From NCBI GenBank assembly GCA_019636275.1, contig JAHBXY010000035.1:1-64000 (forward strand): 64,000 bases of DNA, in the 5' to 3' direction. The notes beneath the pieces were generated by a model. That model searched no databases and was not told the DNA's origin. It was given only the letters and a program-made list of their open reading frames with translations. Origin of the DNA: Planctomycetota bacterium (lineage in GTDB: Bacteria; Planctomycetota; J058). Positions 63,358-64,000 of the stretch are shown here, piece by piece (positions within the stretch are counted from its first letter, which is position 1; each line of letters begins with the position of its first letter). The position numbers were made by a program, and so were the translations under genes.

Positions 63358-63987
63358 CTACAGCAGGTTCCTGAGCGTCACGACCTTGGCGAACGTCACG
63401 CGCACCCAGTCCTCGGGCCCCGTGCGGCGGGCCAGCGTGAAGCGCACCTCGAGGCGCGCCCGCTGCGGCGGGGCGGCGGCGACGCCCACCTGCGTGAAGG
63501 CGGGCAGCTCGGCCGGGTCGTCCGACGCGCCGACGACGTCGTCGAGCAGCGGCACGGCCAGCCCGCTGGCCGTGTCGACCCGCACGAGCTGCAGCCGGTC
63601 GGCGGGGCCGCCGGGGCGCGGGCGGAACTGGTAGACGACGCCGGGCCCGGTGAGCGCGGTCGAGGTCGGCCCCGACCAGCCGACGACGGGGAAGAGCTGG
63701 ATGGCGCGGTCGGCGCCGGCGGCGGTCGGCGTGAAGGCGACGCCGTCCCAGGCGCCGACGACCTGCGTCACGCCCGCGTAGTCGGCCGACGCCAGCTCGC
63801 GCTCGACGCGCCGCAGGGTCGCCTCGCCCACGGCGAGCACGTGGGCGCGCACCGACCCCTCGACCGAGGGCCGCTGCCCGGCCATGAGGGCCGAGAGGGC
63901 CAGGAGGACCAGCAGCGCCGTGATCGTCACGACGACCACGACCTCGAGCAGCGAGTGGCCGCGCCGGCGGCGAAGGTCAGCGGACAC
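63358..63987 (-). CDS. Prepilin-type N-terminal cleavage protein
   Basis: This 209-residue protein starts at GTG with GAGGAGG upstream. The leader MSADLRRRRG is followed by HSLLEVVVVVTITALLVLLA, a prepilin signal with Glu at +5. The remainder is PilW/GspJ-like (ELASADYAGVTQVVGAW, LEVRFTLARRTGPEDWVRVT). It may open another pilin cluster beyond the window edge. Confidence 0.82.
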   Translation of the reverse strand: MSADLRRRRGHSLLEVVVVVTITALLVLLALSALMAGQRPSVEGSVRAHVLAVGEATLRRVERELASADYAGVTQVVGAWDGVAFTPTAAGADRAIQLFPVVGWSGPTSTALTGPGVVYQFRPRPGGPADRLQLVRVDTASGLAVPLLDDVVGASDDPAELPAFTQVGVAAAPPQRARLEVRFTLARRTGPEDWVRVTFAKVVTLRNLL

Positions 63988-64000
63988 CGAACACCTCCTC

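Noticed and set aside
57210..63374. A 2054-codon open frame overlapping the alpha-2-macroglobulin gene in another frame
   Set aside because: It is Arg/Pro/Gly nonsense typical of high-GC shadow frames, with no domains, while the chosen frame has complete A2M motifs.

Overview
The window is one very GC-rich stretch of bacterial chromosome. Sample lines I counted run near 78% GC in core genes, falling to about 60% near 54-56 kb. Genes are tightly packed and often overlap by ATGA, GTGA or CTGA. A type II secretion (T2SS) operon, a discriminating GlnRS, a prokaryotic RING protein, a receiver-kinase fusion, an actin-like/coiled-coil pair, a lipoprotein alpha-2-macroglobulin and DUF4388/HD-GYP derivatives together suggest a complex-lifestyle Gram-negative, Planctomycetota-like or possibly Myxococcota-like. 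No rRNA or strong marker fixes the phylum, so this is inference.

Layout. 0-9 kb: a truncated Lys/Ala-rich histone-H1-like gene; a secreted propeller-like protein; a lipoprotein; two long intergenic inverted repeats; a metallophosphoesterase; a small protein; a minus-strand group of coiled-coil protein, actin-like ATPase and MA-type metallopeptidase; and an SF2 helicase. 9-12 kb: about 650 bases with no convincing gene, bounded by near-perfect 39-base inverted repeats, then glnS fused to a tRNA-binding domain. 12-15 kb: a RING membrane protein facing a lipoprotein/ECF sigma/anti-sigma operon, in which all three genes carry frameshifts. 15-20 kb: a lipoprotein with a secreted hydrolase, a receiver-Ser/Thr kinase, and a TPR-cyclophilin. 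20-23 kb: three overlapping coiled-coil genes. 23-27.5 kb: a minor-pilin cluster headed by a HEAT-repeat protein. 27.7-30.5 kb: truD, a tiny basic ORF and rsmB.

30.7-44.4 kb: an Spy-like periplasmic protein, then gspE-F-G-H-I-J-K, a fused PilM/PilN (GspL), a PilO/GspM, a GspC/PilP-like protein, gspD with TPRs, and a small lipoprotein. Nearly all are translationally coupled. No prepilin peptidase is present. gspI contains a palindromic repeat element that is translated as an abnormal 54-residue prepilin leader. The same AGAGG-type motif forms the repeats at 9.1 and 9.7 kb.

44-64 kb: a Usp-DUF389 membrane protein; a frameshifted acetyltransferase; an operon of HEAT protein, degenerate HD-GYP and degenerate HD-GYP/REC/DUF4388, probably signalling without c-di-GMP hydrolysis; a WD40-like protein; a lower-GC Sir2/DUF1963 pair just downstream of tRNA-Gly(CCC); an unknown protein; a 2010-residue alpha-2-macroglobulin with a GCAEQ thioester; and a further prepilin-like protein at the edge.

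The most unusual items are the repeat domesticated inside gspI, the actin-like/coiled-coil/peptidase operon with an apparent CTG start, the GlnRS fusion, the degenerate HD-GYP operon and the clustered frameshifts at 12.9-14.3 kb.
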